Source: Polynucleobacter campilacus (GTDB lineage Bacteria; Pseudomonadota; Gammaproteobacteria; Burkholderiales; Burkholderiaceae). From it: DNA of 64,000 bases. The DNA is taken from NCBI RefSeq assembly GCF_002206625.1, contig NZ_NGUP01000003.1:394968-458967 (forward strand), written 5' to 3'. The notes beneath the pieces were generated by a model. It searched no databases, was not told where the DNA came from, and saw only the letters and a list, made by a program, of their open reading frames with translations. Shown here piece by piece: positions 33,665 to 43,531 of the stretch. Both the position numbers and the translations under genes were made by a program. How positions within the stretch are numbered: position 1 is the first letter of the stretch; every line of letters starts with the position of its first letter.

Positions 33665-34237
33665 ATGCCGAGCGCTTTTACTCCACACAATACGAATCCT
33701 CTAGCTCAATACCCACAAGCCTGGGAGCGTGCTAGCAGAGTCAAGCTCTTGGTTCTAGATGTCGATGGTGTCTTAACCAATGGGCAAGTATGGATGGGTG
33801 CCGATGGCAAAGAGTCTCTGAAAGCGTTTGATATTCAGGATGGCCTGGGCATTAAATTACTAGAGCAATGCGGAATACCAACTGCCATCATCACCGGCAG
33901 AAATTCAAAAATGGTCTTAGCGCGCTGCGAAGAATTAGGCATTAAACACCTCCACATGGGCGTAGAAAACAAAGCCATTGCCTTGGCCCAGGTGATCAAA
34001 ACCTTAGATCTTTCTCTCTCAGACTGTGCTGTCATGGGTGATGACTGGCCGGATTTACAAATGATGAAAAATGCTGGCTTTAGGATTTGTCCTGCTCAAG
34101 CTCATGAAGCAGTGAAAGAATCTGCCCATTTCGTAACGATTCATCACGGTGGAGATAGGGCTGTACGAGAAGTATGCGATCTGATTCTGAAGGCGCAAAA
34201 CCACTACGACGAATTACTGAATAAAGCACGTAACTAG
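33665..34237 (+). CDS. kdsC: 3-deoxy-D-manno-octulosonate 8-phosphate phosphatase; start refined to MPSAFTPHNT
   Basis: LLVLDVDGVLTNGQV HAD motif, AIITGRNSKMV, MGDDWPDLQMM. Confidence 0.94.
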   Translation: MPSAFTPHNTNPLAQYPQAWERASRVKLLVLDVDGVLTNGQVWMGADGKESLKAFDIQDGLGIKLLEQCGIPTAIITGRNSKMVLARCEELGIKHLHMGVENKAIALAQVIKTLDLSLSDCAVMGDDWPDLQMMKNAGFRICPAQAHEAVKESAHFVTIHHGGDRAVREVCDLILKAQNHYDELLNKARN

Positions 34238-34240
34238 GTA

Positions 34241-34882
34241 ATGCAATTCAATTCCCAAAAAATCAAGATTGGCCTTGCACGCACTCTGTTGCGACTCATG
34301 CCATTGATTCTGATGATTGCTTTAACACTAGCAACTTTTTGGCTGGTACAAAAAAATACCCCGCCTGAAAAATCTGCGCTTGAGCGTGCAAGACTGCATG
34401 AACCCGATTACACGATCAACGATGGTGCTCTATCCGCGCTCAATGAGCTTGGCAATACTAAATATCGAATCTTAGGCAAGAAGGTGATTCACTATGACGA
34501 TGATGCCTCGATTGATATTCTGACCCCGCGCATGCGCTTCTTTCAGGCAGGTAAAGCACCGGTGACCGTGAAATCAGATACTGGTCACCTTGATGGCGAT
34601 CTTACAGTTTTGGATCTCATTAATAACGCATCGATCTTTCGACCCGCACAGGCCGCCACAGCAATAGAGCCAGCAACTCTTCGTATGCTGGCATCCTCGA
34701 GTTATTTCAAAGTCCTGATTAATGATGACATCATTGAAACCGATAAGCCCATTACCCTTGAGCAGGGTATGTCTGTAATTAATTCAACTGAAGGCGGGAT
34801 TTTTAATAACATCGAGCAAAGCATGACTCTTTCAGGTCATGTAAAAGGGCGTATTGAACGAGCGCCGCGAGGTAATCAGTAA
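34241..34882 (+). CDS. lptC: LPS export system protein LptC
   Basis: Single N-terminal TM; operon position between kdsC and lptA; LptC-like beta-jellyroll sequence. Confidence 0.88.
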   Translation: MQFNSQKIKIGLARTLLRLMPLILMIALTLATFWLVQKNTPPEKSALERARLHEPDYTINDGALSALNELGNTKYRILGKKVIHYDDDASIDILTPRMRFFQAGKAPVTVKSDTGHLDGDLTVLDLINNASIFRPAQAATAIEPATLRMLASSSYFKVLINDDIIETDKPITLEQGMSVINSTEGGIFNNIEQSMTLSGHVKGRIERAPRGNQ

Positions 34883-35452
34883 ATGATCACTAAAATCAGC
34901 CGCTTGCTTCTGTCTATTGCTTCTGTTCTTGTGCTTGGTTTGGGTCTCGTTGGTTTTGTTCATGCAGAAAAAGCAGATCAAGATAAACCCATCATCCTCG
35001 AAGCGGAAAAAGTTTCAGTGAATGATGTTAAGCAAATTTATGATCTCAATGGCCAAGTGCTGATAACCAAAGGTAGTATTTTAGTAACTGGTGAAGATGG
35101 GCATATTCAAGTAGATCCTGAAGGATACGAGTTTGTTGACGTTAAAGGTACACCAGAAGCTACGGCTAGCTTTAGACAACGTCGCGAAGGACCTGCGGAT
35201 GAATTCATGCAAGGCTTAGCGACTCAGGTTATCTACAATGCTAAAACTGAAGTTCTCACATTAACTGGTGATGCTAAGCTCAAGCGCCTACTCAATATGC
35301 AAATGCTAGACCAATTGCGCGGCTGGAAAATTGAATATGATGATGTAAAGCAGTACTATCGAGTTACGCCCCCTAAAGACGCAAAGCCAGACGATCTCCC
35401 TCTGGCTAGAGCAATTCTTTCACCAAGACGAAAAGCCACCTTAGAGAAATGA
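34883..35452 (+). CDS. lptA: LPS transport periplasmic protein LptA
   Basis: Signal peptide then [41 protein letters not shown]. Confidence 0.92.
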   Translation: MITKISRLLLSIASVLVLGLGLVGFVHAEKADQDKPIILEAEKVSVNDVKQIYDLNGQVLITKGSILVTGEDGHIQVDPEGYEFVDVKGTPEATASFRQRREGPADEFMQGLATQVIYNAKTEVLTLTGDAKLKRLLNMQMLDQLRGWKIEYDDVKQYYRVTPPKDAKPDDLPLARAILSPRRKATLEK

Positions 35453-36216
35453 CAACGGATTTAGCTCAACCCAATAGCCCAGCAACTCTGAGTGCGCACC
35501 ATTTACAAAAACGTTATGGCTCTAGGACAGTAGTTCGAGATGTTTCTATCGAAGTGAAATGTGGCGAAGTGGTTGGCTTGCTTGGACCCAATGGTGCCGG
35601 TAAAACAACCTCGTTTTATATGATTGTCGGTTTAGTTCCGCTTGACGCAGGCAGTATTATTTTGGATGGTGCCGATATCACCCGCCTACCCATCCATCAG
35701 CGCGCTCGCATGGGTTTGTCTTATCTTCCTCAAGAAGCGTCTGTTTTTAGAAAACTCAATGTTGCTGAGAATATCCAGGCAGTCCTAGAACTTCAGGCGC
35801 AAGGTGGTAAGCCGCTGACTAAAGCCGAAATTGCCGACCGTCTCGATGAGCTCTTGGGTGAGCTACAAATTGGCCATCTGCGCAATAACCCCGCTCTATC
35901 CCTATCTGGTGGTGAGCGTCGTCGAGTGGAGATTGCTAGAGCTTTAGCCTCCCAGCCCAAATTCATCTTGCTAGATGAGCCATTTGCAGGCGTTGACCCT
36001 ATTGCCGTTGGGGAAATTCAGCGCATCGTACGTTTCTTAAGAGACCGCCAGATTGGCGTTCTCATCACAGACCATAATGTTCGGGAAACCCTGGGTATAT
36101 GTGATCACGCCTACATCATTAGCGAAGGCAGCGTGCTGGCAGAAGGCGAGCCAGACCAAATTATCCAAAATGATGCCGTCCGTAGAGTCTACTTGGGTGA
36201 AAACTTTAGGATGTAA
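35449..36216 (+). CDS. lptB: LPS export ABC transporter ATP-binding protein LptB
   Basis: [38 protein letters not shown]. Confidence 0.97.
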   Translation: MTTDLAQPNSPATLSAHHLQKRYGSRTVVRDVSIEVKCGEVVGLLGPNGAGKTTSFYMIVGLVPLDAGSIILDGADITRLPIHQRARMGLSYLPQEASVFRKLNVAENIQAVLELQAQGGKPLTKAEIADRLDELLGELQIGHLRNNPALSLSGGERRRVEIARALASQPKFILLDEPFAGVDPIAVGEIQRIVRFLRDRQIGVLITDHNVRETLGICDHAYIISEGSVLAEGEPDQIIQNDAVRRVYLGENFRM

Positions 36217-36391
36217 GCTGGGCGGCCTTCTGGGCCATTTAACTAATAAAGATGGCTTTCCCTCTTGGTTTTCAGCAAATTCGCTGATACGCTGGAGGTT
36301 CATGAAGTTCCCTTCCAAAAATACCGTTCAAACGATTTCAGGGGCTTGCTGCGCACCCCAGGCATGAGCATGCGCACGCGTATATAAGGAG

Positions 36392-36721
36392 ATGCTGATG
36401 AATTTGAAAATTAATAGCCGCCATCTGGAAGTAACCCCAGCCATGCGTGCCCACCTTGAAGCTGGAATGGCCAAAATTCGTAAGCACTTTGACCATGTCA
36501 TTGATGCATCTGCCTTTCTTGTAGTTGATAACGCCAAAGAAAAGGAACTTCGTCAGAGCGCTGAAATTACCATTCACCTGAAAGGCAAGGAATTATTTGC
36601 CGAGGCGCACAATTCCGACCTTTACCACGCGATGGATGCCGTAGTCGATAAGTTAGAACGCCAGGTTGTAAAACACAAAGAAAAGATCCAGGATCACCAC
36701 CACGATAAGCGATTTGAGTGA
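36392..36721 (+). CDS. hpf: Ribosome hibernation promoting factor (HPF/RaiA)
   Basis: MNLKINSRHLEVTPAMRAHLEAGMAKIRKHFDHV; SD aaggag upstream. Confidence 0.94.
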   Translation: MLMNLKINSRHLEVTPAMRAHLEAGMAKIRKHFDHVIDASAFLVVDNAKEKELRQSAEITIHLKGKELFAEAHNSDLYHAMDAVVDKLERQVVKHKEKIQDHHHDKRFE

Positions 36722-36754
36722 TATTAACAGTCAGGACACCTATAATCAATTCTA

Positions 36755-37216
36755 ATGAATGCCCTGACCAATCTTTTCACCCCTGACTGCATTGCATTAA
36801 ATCACCCTGCCAATAGCAGAGCTGATGCATTTGCAGCAGCTGGGGACCTCTTCTTTAAAAAAGTAGGTATTAATGCGGCTTCCGTCGTAGAGTTTTTGAA
36901 CGCACGTGAAGATTTAGGATCGACCGCACTTGGTGCTGGTGTTGCAATTCCTCATGGACGCGTTAAAGGCCTCAAGCAACCAAGCGCCGCTTTTATAAAA
37001 CTCAAAAATCCGATTGAGTTCGCCGCACCCGATGGTGAGCCTGTATCCATTCTGATTTTTTTATTGGTTCCTGAAAAAGCTACTCAACAACATTTAGAAA
37101 TTCTGTCTTCTATTGCACAACTGCTATCTGATGCGGACAATCGTCAATTTCTGTCGTCTGCCAACGATCCAGTGAAGGTATGCGAATTATTACAAGAGTG
37201 GGATGTAACAAAATGA
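36755..37216 (+). CDS. ptsN: PTS IIA-like nitrogen regulatory protein
   Basis: [26 protein letters not shown] phospho-His motif. Confidence 0.94.
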   Translation: MNALTNLFTPDCIALNHPANSRADAFAAAGDLFFKKVGINAASVVEFLNAREDLGSTALGAGVAIPHGRVKGLKQPSAAFIKLKNPIEFAAPDGEPVSILIFLLVPEKATQQHLEILSSIAQLLSDADNRQFLSSANDPVKVCELLQEWDVTK

Positions 37217-38199
37217 CACAGCCCTTGCTCCTCGAAGGAGTAACTGCACAGCAGATTTTTGATGACAATGTTGCAGATCTCAAGCTTTCCTGGATTGGCG
37301 GACTAGAAGGCGCAGATCGCACCTTCCCGGCGGAGGCAGTCAAAGCAGCTGCAGCTAGCTCAGACTTAGTGGGGCACTTAAATCTCATTCACCCAAGTCG
37401 CATCCAAATCTTTGGTGAACAAGAGGTTGACTATCATGCAGCCCTCGAGCCCGAACAAAAGCAAGAGCAAATCGCTAACTTAATTTCTAAAACGCCTCCC
37501 TGTGTCATCGTAGCCGATGGTAAATCAGCTGATTCAGATTTGCAGCTCTACTGTCAACGCACTTCCACCCCTTTATTTACTACCCCCATCTCTGCAGCAG
37601 AAGTGATTGATCATTTGCGGATCTATCTCACCAAAATTGGTGCGCCTCAAATCACAATGCATGGTGTTTTTATGGATATCCTGGGCCTAGGTGTATTGCT
37701 AACTGGTGAATCAGGTTTAGGTAAAAGTGAATTGGGTCTTGAGCTGATTTCTCGTGGCCATGGCTTGGTGGCAGATGATGCTGTTGATTTTGCTCGCCTT
37801 GGTTCAGACTATATCGAAGGACGTTGCCCGGTTATCCTGCGCAACTTACTTGAAGTTCGTGGCTTAGGCCTGCTGGATATTCGTACCATCTTTGGTGAAA
37901 CTGCCGTACGTCGCAAGCTCAAGCTCCGTCTCATTGTTCAGCTAGTTCGCAGAACGGATGGAGAGTTTGAAAGATTACCTCTTGAAGCTCAACACATTGA
38001 TGTTCTAGGGGTTCCGATTCGTACAGTAAAAATTCAGGTTGCTGCAGGACGTAACTTAGCGGTCCTAGTTGAAGCTGCTGTTCGTAATACAATTTTGCAA
38101 TTACGTGGTATCGATACCTTAAAAGAATTCATGGAACGTCAACGCATTCAAATGAATACTGAAGCCGATTCAGTCAAATCTCAGGGTCGCTTACTCTAA
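37213..38199 (+). CDS. hprK: HPr kinase/phosphorylase; start refined to MTQPLLLEG, overlapping the ptsN stop (ATGA)
   Basis: [29 protein letters not shown]. Confidence 0.95.
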   Translation: MTQPLLLEGVTAQQIFDDNVADLKLSWIGGLEGADRTFPAEAVKAAAASSDLVGHLNLIHPSRIQIFGEQEVDYHAALEPEQKQEQIANLISKTPPCVIVADGKSADSDLQLYCQRTSTPLFTTPISAAEVIDHLRIYLTKIGAPQITMHGVFMDILGLGVLLTGESGLGKSELGLELISRGHGLVADDAVDFARLGSDYIEGRCPVILRNLLEVRGLGLLDIRTIFGETAVRRKLKLRLIVQLVRRTDGEFERLPLEAQHIDVLGVPIRTVKIQVAAGRNLAVLVEAAVRNTILQLRGIDTLKEFMERQRIQMNTEADSVKSQGRLL

Positions 38200-38202
38200 G
38201 CT

Positions 38203-39093
38203 ATGCAAATTAATCTGATTACCGGAATCTCTGGCTCGGGTAAATCAGTCGCCTTGAGGGCTTTTGAAGATGCAGGCTATGACTGTGTAGATAACCTGCC
38301 AGTCACCCTCCTTGAGAATTTGATTGTCACCCTCGAAAAAGAAAAGAGTGAGCGTGTAGCAGTAGCAATTGATGCACGTCGCGGCGAATCCATTGCTGAA
38401 CTGCCCTCCATTCTCGAGAACTTGCGTCGCAATCATCAAGTCAGAATTGTTTTCTTAAACGCTAACACCAATACCTTAGTGCAGCGCTTTTCAGAAACCC
38501 GCAGACGCCATCCCTTATCAACGAATGCCCAACCATCACAATCTGCAACACTCATTGAGGCGATTGATAGAGAGCGCAACCTGCTTGAACCACTTCGCAC
38601 CCAGGCGCATAGTATTGATACTAGTAATTTGCCAGCGCATGCCCTGCGCTCCTGGATTAGCGATCTTCTCAAAGATAAGCCATTAGGGCTATCCGTGATT
38701 TTTGAATCCTTTGGTTTCAAAAAGGGAGTTCCCAGTGAATCTGACATAGTGTTTGATGTGCGCTGCCTACCCAATCCTTATTACGATAAGGATCTAAGGC
38801 CACTAACTGGTAAAGACAAGCCGGTTAAAGAGTTCCTTGAGAAAATCCCTGAAGTAGTTAGCATGGAAGGTGACATTATTCAGTTTATTGATAAATGGTT
38901 ACCGCACTACATTGCAGATGGTCGTAGCTATTTAACGGTGTCAATTGGATGTACCGGTGGACAACATCGCTCAGTCTATTTAGTTAATCGTATTAGCGAA
39001 CACTTTCGTGCACAAAAAGATTTGGCTGCTCTGCAACTTAGTTTTTTAGACCGTCATCGCGAGCTAGACTCAATCCCAACAGTAAAACTTTAA
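38203..39093 (+). CDS. rapZ: RNase adapter protein RapZ
   Basis: ITGISGSGKSVALRAFEDAGYDCVDNLP, SIGCTGGQHRSVY. Confidence 0.96.
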   Translation: MQINLITGISGSGKSVALRAFEDAGYDCVDNLPVTLLENLIVTLEKEKSERVAVAIDARRGESIAELPSILENLRRNHQVRIVFLNANTNTLVQRFSETRRRHPLSTNAQPSQSATLIEAIDRERNLLEPLRTQAHSIDTSNLPAHALRSWISDLLKDKPLGLSVIFESFGFKKGVPSESDIVFDVRCLPNPYYDKDLRPLTGKDKPVKEFLEKIPEVVSMEGDIIQFIDKWLPHYIADGRSYLTVSIGCTGGQHRSVYLVNRISEHFRAQKDLAALQLSFLDRHRELDSIPTVKL

Positions 39094-40168
39094 TTGGTTG
39101 TGGCAAGCCATATCGCCCTAACTGACTAAGGTGTACCCACTTCAAATCAGAGCTCGAGAACTCTACTGCGCTCGCAGAGTTTAATTCCCAAATCTGTATC
39201 CATAAACGACGGTGGGTGAAGATATGTTTAATTTGATTACCCTGCTTTAGTCCCTTTAAAGATTTAGCCAAGCTAGCACTATTTTCTTCGGGCAGGATTA
39301 TAGAAAGCAGTGCCTTAGTACCTCCCATTGGCTTTGGAACTGTTTTAGTTTTTGGCCTCCAGGGTGACTCCGGCAAAGACCATAGCCCACCCCAAATTGC
39401 CTTACTGGGTCGCTTTTGTAAAAGTACAAAATTGCCTGATCTGACCAATAACATATCGCAATCAAACTCTGGTGACTTTGCTTTTGCTGCCTTTTGAGGT
39501 AAAGCTAGAACTTGATCACTTAAGTTCGCCTGGCAATCCTTTGCAAAGGGGCATTTTTTCTCTACGCCCATGCATACTGGTTTACGGGATGTACACCAAG
39601 TGGCTCCAAAGTCCATCAAGGCCTGTGTATACACCGGTATATTTTTTGATTCATTAGGCAATAAATCATTAGCTAGCTGCCATAGGCGATCATTCACTGC
39701 TTTATCTTGTATTGCGCCATCAACAGCAAATAAGCGCGCCAGAATTCTTTTGACATTTGCATCTAGTATTGGCGCCCTTTCATGAAAAGCAAAAGCGGCA
39801 ATCGCTCCTGCTGTTGATCGACCAATCCCCTTTAGCTGCTCAAGCAAAACTGGATCGCTCGGAAACTTTCCAGAAAATTCCTGCATTACTTGCTTTGCGC
39901 ATGCGTGCAAGTTTCGAGCACGTGAGTAATAACCCAAGCCCGCCCATTCAGCTAATACTTCATCAATATCAACTGCCGCTAATTTTTTGACAGTCGGAAA
40001 GCGTTTCATAAAGCGCGGATAGCGCTCCAAAACTGTAGCAACTTGAGTTTGTTGCAGCATGATTTCAGAAACCCAAACTGCATATGGGTCACGATTACCT
40101 TGCCATGGCAAACCTGAGCGGCCGCTGACCCCATGCCAAGCAATCAGCTTTTTTGCAAAAGCATTCAT
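39038..40168 (-). CDS. mutY: A/G-specific adenine glycosylase; start refined to MNAFAKKL (TAATG overlap with mutM stop)
   Basis: LPWQGNRDPYAVWVSEIMLQQTQV, HhH and Fe-S cysteines (CTSRKPVCMGVEKKCPFAKDC). Confidence 0.95.
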   Translation of the reverse strand: MNAFAKKLIAWHGVSGRSGLPWQGNRDPYAVWVSEIMLQQTQVATVLERYPRFMKRFPTVKKLAAVDIDEVLAEWAGLGYYSRARNLHACAKQVMQEFSGKFPSDPVLLEQLKGIGRSTAGAIAAFAFHERAPILDANVKRILARLFAVDGAIQDKAVNDRLWQLANDLLPNESKNIPVYTQALMDFGATWCTSRKPVCMGVEKKCPFAKDCQANLSDQVLALPQKAAKAKSPEFDCDMLLVRSGNFVLLQKRPSKAIWGGLWSLPESPWRPKTKTVPKPMGGTKALLSIILPEENSASLAKSLKGLKQGNQIKHIFTHRRLWIQIWELNSASAVEFSSSDLKWVHLSQLGRYGLPQPIKVLLLGLSLARDDGLKN

Positions 40169-41007
40169 TATCGTTTTTGACATTGGGGGCAGAAATAGGT
40201 GGAGCGCTGCCCCTGGACAATTTGTGTAATCGGCGTTTTGCAAACCTTACAGGGCAAGCCTTTGCGGTCATAAACTTTCGTTTGCACCATGAAGTGACCG
40301 GGATCACCTTCGCTATTTACAAAATCTTTCAAGCTACTACCGCCAGCAGCAATCGCATTTTTCAGAATGAGTCTGACTGCATTTGCTAAACGAGCACACT
40401 GGGGCTTGCTTAACTTACCAGCGGCTTTTGCAGGATGAATGCCCGCCTCAAATAAACTTTCTGAGCAATAAATATTACCGACGCCCACTACGGCCTGACC
40501 AGCCAGTAAAAATTGCTTCACCGCAACACTGCGCTTACGTGAGGCTTTATAAAGAATATCTGCCCCAAGCTCACCTGCAAACTCAGCTGAAAAAGGCTCA
40601 ACGCCTAACTTTTGTAAAAGGGTATTTTTCTCAAGCGGGCCTTTTGTATTGGCGTGCCATAAAACTGCGCCAAATTTTCTGGGGTCGTGTAATCGCAGAC
40701 TCAGCTTGCCAAATTCAAAAGTGACACGATCATGAGGCTTCAAACAGTCAGTGCTTGGCAGAATCCGCAAGGTTCCAGTCATACCTAAATGGATAAGTAA
40801 ATGACCGGTATCCATTTCCAGGAGGAGATATTTGCCGCGCCTTGTAATCGACTGAACCTTCTGCCCTGTCAAAATCTTAGGCAATTTAGTAGGCACGGGC
40901 CAACGCAAGCGCCCATCCAGCACTTTGACGGCGCTGACCTTCTGCCCCTCAAGGTGGGGGGCAATTCCTAATCTGGTGACTTCTACTTCTGGAAGTTCTG
41001 GCATCAA
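40168..41007 (-). CDS. mutM: Formamidopyrimidine-DNA glycosylase
   Basis: PELPEVEVTRLGI, zinc finger CKVCKTPITQIVQGQRSTYFCPQCQ. Confidence 0.97.
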   Translation of the reverse strand: MMPELPEVEVTRLGIAPHLEGQKVSAVKVLDGRLRWPVPTKLPKILTGQKVQSITRRGKYLLLEMDTGHLLIHLGMTGTLRILPSTDCLKPHDRVTFEFGKLSLRLHDPRKFGAVLWHANTKGPLEKNTLLQKLGVEPFSAEFAGELGADILYKASRKRSVAVKQFLLAGQAVVGVGNIYCSESLFEAGIHPAKAAGKLSKPQCARLANAVRLILKNAIAAGGSSLKDFVNSEGDPGHFMVQTKVYDRKGLPCKVCKTPITQIVQGQRSTYFCPQCQKR

Positions 41008-41033
41008 TGGATTGTAGATTCGCAGATTAGAAT

Positions 41034-42527
41034 GTGCTTATGAGCAAATTCATACGCAAGCCCCTTTTGCAGGGCTTATTCCTTTTGGTCGCATCTAGCG
41101 GCTTAGTCTTTTCTGGCCAAACCCAGGCCCAAATAGATGGCTTAAAGACTGGTGAAGGGGTATTTGAGGTGCTTGCCTCAGAGATAGCCCTCCAAAGGGG
41201 CGAGGCTGGGCTGGCTTACAACACCTATCTGGAAATGGCCCGGCAGTACAAAGACCCCCGTCTGGCTCAAAGAGCAATGGAAATCGCTATTAGCGGAGGC
41301 TCGCCCGATTTAGCGCTTCAGGCTGCAAAAACATGGGATGAGCTATCGCCAAGCTCAGAAACCAAACCTAAGGAGGTACTCATTACTCTCCTCGTTTTGA
41401 GTAATCGCTGGCCTGATACGGTGAAACCAGCAATTTCTTTGCTACGGAAACAAACTCCAGCGCAACAAGAAAATACTTTATTGCAACTACAAGCATTGCT
41501 TGCTAAAGCAAAAGATGAAACGGAAGCATTACGAGCTTTCTATGAGATTGCATCTACTGTCAAAGTGCCACTAAAAGATCCAGGTCTGCTTTACACCTAT
41601 GCGATGTCTGCAGAAAAATATGGGCGCAACGATGTGATGGAAAAAACTTTGCGTGAAATTTTACGTAAACGTCCAAACGATGCCAACTCTCTGAATGCTT
41701 TAGGTTACTCTTTAGCTGATCGCAACATCAAACTTCCTGAAGCGTTTGCACTGATTAGTAAAGCACATGAACTATCCCCAAAAGATGCTTTCATTTTAGA
41801 TAGCTTGGGCTGGGTGAACTTTAGGCTGGGGAAAAATGCTTTGGCATTAGAGCAACTGCAGCAGGCATTTGCGATGAAGCCTGAGGCTGATATTGCCGCT
41901 CATACTGGCGAAGTCTTATGGATTATGAATCGTCGCCCTGAGGCAGAAGAGGTATGGTCCAAAGGACAAAAATTAGACGCCAATAATCCGACCCTCAAAG
42001 AAACTTTAAAACGCTTCAAACCAGACTGGTCTACCCCAGAAAAACCTCCTCAAGGCTCATGGGATGGCCGTTTCGCAGTAAAAGTCATCGGTATTACTGA
42101 CTCGCAAAATCAAGGTGGCTCAGGTGGCTTTACTTTGACTCAAGATGCGCTCAAGGATATCTTGGAAATTCGAAATCCTATTGGTGGCTCTATTGCAAAA
42201 ATAACGATCAATCCTGGTGAGGCAACTTTAGAGCGCGATGGTCAGGTCGTCACCGCAATTGATGCAGACACATTAATACAAAATACTCTGGGCTTGCCCT
42301 TGCCTGCGCGTGGCCTATCAAATTGGCTCAGAGGTGAAGTGAGACCGGGTAGCGAAGCTAGCATTGATAGAAATGCCAAAGGTCAAGTGAGCAAAATTAA
42401 TCAGGATGGTTGGGAATTAGCTTATACCTGGGGTAAGAACATGCGCCTAGATAAACTCACGATGACGCGTAATTCTAATATTGGATCGATTGATATTCGT
42501 TTGGTTTTTGACCATCCCAATGAGTAA
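41034..42527 (+). CDS. TPR-repeat periplasmic protein with fused C-terminal LolB-like domain
   Basis: N-terminal signal peptide and TPR repeats. From about 42055 the sequence (GSWDGRFAVKV...GGFTL...ILEIRNPIGGSIAKI...LGLPLPARGLSNWLRGE...GWELAYTW...LTMTR) matches the LolB domain pattern. Followed by ispE, as expected for lolB. Confidence 0.88.
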   Translation: MLMSKFIRKPLLQGLFLLVASSGLVFSGQTQAQIDGLKTGEGVFEVLASEIALQRGEAGLAYNTYLEMARQYKDPRLAQRAMEIAISGGSPDLALQAAKTWDELSPSSETKPKEVLITLLVLSNRWPDTVKPAISLLRKQTPAQQENTLLQLQALLAKAKDETEALRAFYEIASTVKVPLKDPGLLYTYAMSAEKYGRNDVMEKTLREILRKRPNDANSLNALGYSLADRNIKLPEAFALISKAHELSPKDAFILDSLGWVNFRLGKNALALEQLQQAFAMKPEADIAAHTGEVLWIMNRRPEAEEVWSKGQKLDANNPTLKETLKRFKPDWSTPEKPPQGSWDGRFAVKVIGITDSQNQGGSGGFTLTQDALKDILEIRNPIGGSIAKITINPGEATLERDGQVVTAIDADTLIQNTLGLPLPARGLSNWLRGEVRPGSEASIDRNAKGQVSKINQDGWELAYTWGKNMRLDKLTMTRNSNIGSIDIRLVFDHPNE

Positions 42528-43395
42528 GTCAATCTTGGTGCTGCGATCACCAGCAAAGCTCAATCTTTTTCTTCATATCGTTGGACGCCGTACCGATGGC
42601 TATCACCTACTTCAATCTGTTTTTCAACTGATTGATTGGTGCGATACCGTCACTTTAAAAATCATTCCAGAAAATGAAGTGCGCCGAATCAACCCAATCC
42701 CTGGCGTATCGCCGGAACAAGATTTGGTTGTACGTGCTGCAAAACTATTAAAAAACTTTTGCAAGTTTGAGGGCGGGGTTGAAATTAGTCTTCAAAAAGA
42801 AATTCCGATGGGCGCTGGATTAGGTGGCGGCTCTTCTGATGCAGCAAGTACCTTGATCGGACTTAATACGCTCTGGAATCTCGAATTAGACCAGGCAACT
42901 TTAGCGAGCTTAGGCCTGCAACTGGGTGCAGATGTGCCTTTCTTTATCTATGGACAAAATGCTTTTGTAGAGGGAATAGGCGAAAAATTTCAAGGAATTG
43001 AGTTGGAAAAGCGTGATTTTTTGGTGATTTTTCCCCGGCAGGGAATCGCCACTGCAAGCATTTTTCAAGCCCCAGAATTGACCCGAGATCACGCTCAGAT
43101 TACAATTGATGGCTTTCTTGCGTCACCATGGTCCGATTTATCAAACGATTGTCAGGCTGTAGCGATGCGGATTTGCCCTGAAGTGAAGCAAGCTTTGGAT
43201 TGGATTAGCCGCGCAGTACCGGGCTCAAAGCCCCGTATGTCGGGCTCTGGAAGTAGCGTTTTTGCCGTCTTAGACCCTAAGACCGATCCCGCAAAACTAG
43301 AAAATCTTTTACAAACTCTTCCACAGGGATGGATAGGTCGGATTGTTGGGGGCTTAAATAAAAATCCCGCTTACAATTTGATTTCTTCAGAATGA
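42520..43395 (+). CDS. ispE: 4-diphosphocytidyl-2-C-methyl-D-erythritol kinase; start refined to MSKSILVLRSPAKLNLFLH
   Basis: SPAKLNLFLHIVGRRTDGYHLLQSVFQLID, PMGAGLGGGSSDAAS. Confidence 0.96.
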   Translation: MSKSILVLRSPAKLNLFLHIVGRRTDGYHLLQSVFQLIDWCDTVTLKIIPENEVRRINPIPGVSPEQDLVVRAAKLLKNFCKFEGGVEISLQKEIPMGAGLGGGSSDAASTLIGLNTLWNLELDQATLASLGLQLGADVPFFIYGQNAFVEGIGEKFQGIELEKRDFLVIFPRQGIATASIFQAPELTRDHAQITIDGFLASPWSDLSNDCQAVAMRICPEVKQALDWISRAVPGSKPRMSGSGSSVFAVLDPKTDPAKLENLLQTLPQGWIGRIVGGLNKNPAYNLISSE

Positions 43396-43400
43396 GCTGT

Positions 43401-43477
43401 AGGGGAATCGCCAAGCTGGTTAAGGCACTGGATTTTGATTCCAGCATGCGAAGGTTCGAATCCTTCTTCCCCTGCCA
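43401..43477 (+). tRNA. tRNA-Gln (anticodon TTG), CCA encoded
   Basis: Cloverleaf: acceptor aggggaa/ttcccct, anticodon stem ctgga-ttttgat-tccag, T-arm aaggttcgaatcctt, 3' gcca. Confidence 0.95.
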
Positions 43478-43531
43478 AATACTGTAGAAACGATAAAGAT
43501 AATCTTTTGACCCGACAAAGCCCTTGATCCT

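Noticed and set aside
36053-36367. ORF of 104 aa running from inside lptB into the lptB-hpf gap, plus a 46-codon open frame ending at 36387
   Set aside because: The first overlaps lptB out of frame and the second lacks an ATG; neither resembles a family I recognise. I kept only the missing-rpoN observation.
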